From CAZNKU01 sp964573775 (lineage in GTDB: Bacteria > Bacillota > Clostridia > Monoglobales > Firm-18), in assembly GCA_964573775.1 (NCBI GenBank), contig CAZNKU010000070.1, positions 1-5,993 of the forward strand: a DNA stretch of 5,993 nt, written 5' to 3'. Within the stretch, counting starts at the first letter, position 1. The number at the start of each line of letters is the position of its first letter. This document shows, in pieces, positions 5,944 through 5,993 of this stretch. The position numbers were made by a program, and so were the translations under genes. The notes beneath the pieces were generated by a model. That model saw nothing but the letters and a program-made list of their open reading frames with translations. It ran no database searches and was not told the origin of the DNA.

Positions 5944-5993
5944 TGGAGCGGAAGACGAGATTCGAACTCGCGACGTTCACCTTGGCAAGGTGA
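5944..5993 (-). tRNA. tRNA-Gly (anticodon GCC), partial
   Basis: Only the 3' part is in the window. It has the anticodon arm TCACC-TTGCCAA-GGTGA with GCC at 5984-5986, the variable loop, the T arm GCGAG-TTCGAAT-CTCGT, the 3' acceptor strand CTTCCGC, a T discriminator and an encoded CCA (5944-5946). The D arm and 5' acceptor strand lie beyond the right edge. The truncation is due to the window, not the gene. Confidence 0.95.

Overview
The window looks like chromosomal DNA of a low-GC Gram-positive bacterium, most likely an anaerobic member of the Clostridia. The evidence is the AT-rich composition, consensus sigma-A promoters, strong purine-rich Shine-Dalgarno sites, a TTG start, U-tailed intrinsic terminators, tRNAs with encoded CCA, and a NiCo-type (czcD) riboswitch, a class known mainly from Clostridia and relatives. 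I cannot assign a genus.

Left part. After a GC-rich edge of about 60 bases that I cannot assign, a minus-strand gene (77-721) encodes a HAD-family phosphatase with its own good promoter (768-796). The 325-base divergent gap after it (722-1046) holds that promoter, a 12-bp inverted repeat, a hairpin overlapping a possible 23-codon ORF, and a strong extended -10 promoter (944-972) for the next operon.

Centre. A plus-strand operon encodes an ArsB/NhaD/P-protein type ion permease (1047-2405) and, 13 bases later from a TTG start, a cytidylate kinase-like P-loop protein (2419-3015). A stem-loop at 3017-3050 ends it and can also end the convergent operon from the right.

Right part. A minus-strand operon is driven by a perfect TTGACA-N17-TATAAT promoter (5494-5522). 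Its leader carries a NiCo riboswitch (about 5385-5457) whose 3' strands are shared with an intrinsic terminator (5354-5396), which predicts a metal-induced ON switch. The first gene is a cation diffusion facilitator exporter (4381-5295). The second, only 6 bases downstream, is a cytoplasmic GH13 alpha-amylase-family enzyme (3067-4374), which therefore appears to share the metal-controlled transcript. Upstream of the promoter are a terminator, a nearly symmetrical array of short repeats (5608-5776, four copies in each orientation), and minus-strand genes for tRNA-Cys(GCA) and the 3' part of tRNA-Gly(GCC), each followed by its own terminator.

Most genes are housekeeping or transport genes. The most interesting items are the metal switch controlling a sugar enzyme, the layered base-pairing in its leader, the mirror-image repeat array, and the structured gap at 787-886. 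I saw no phage, CRISPR or toxin-antitoxin system.
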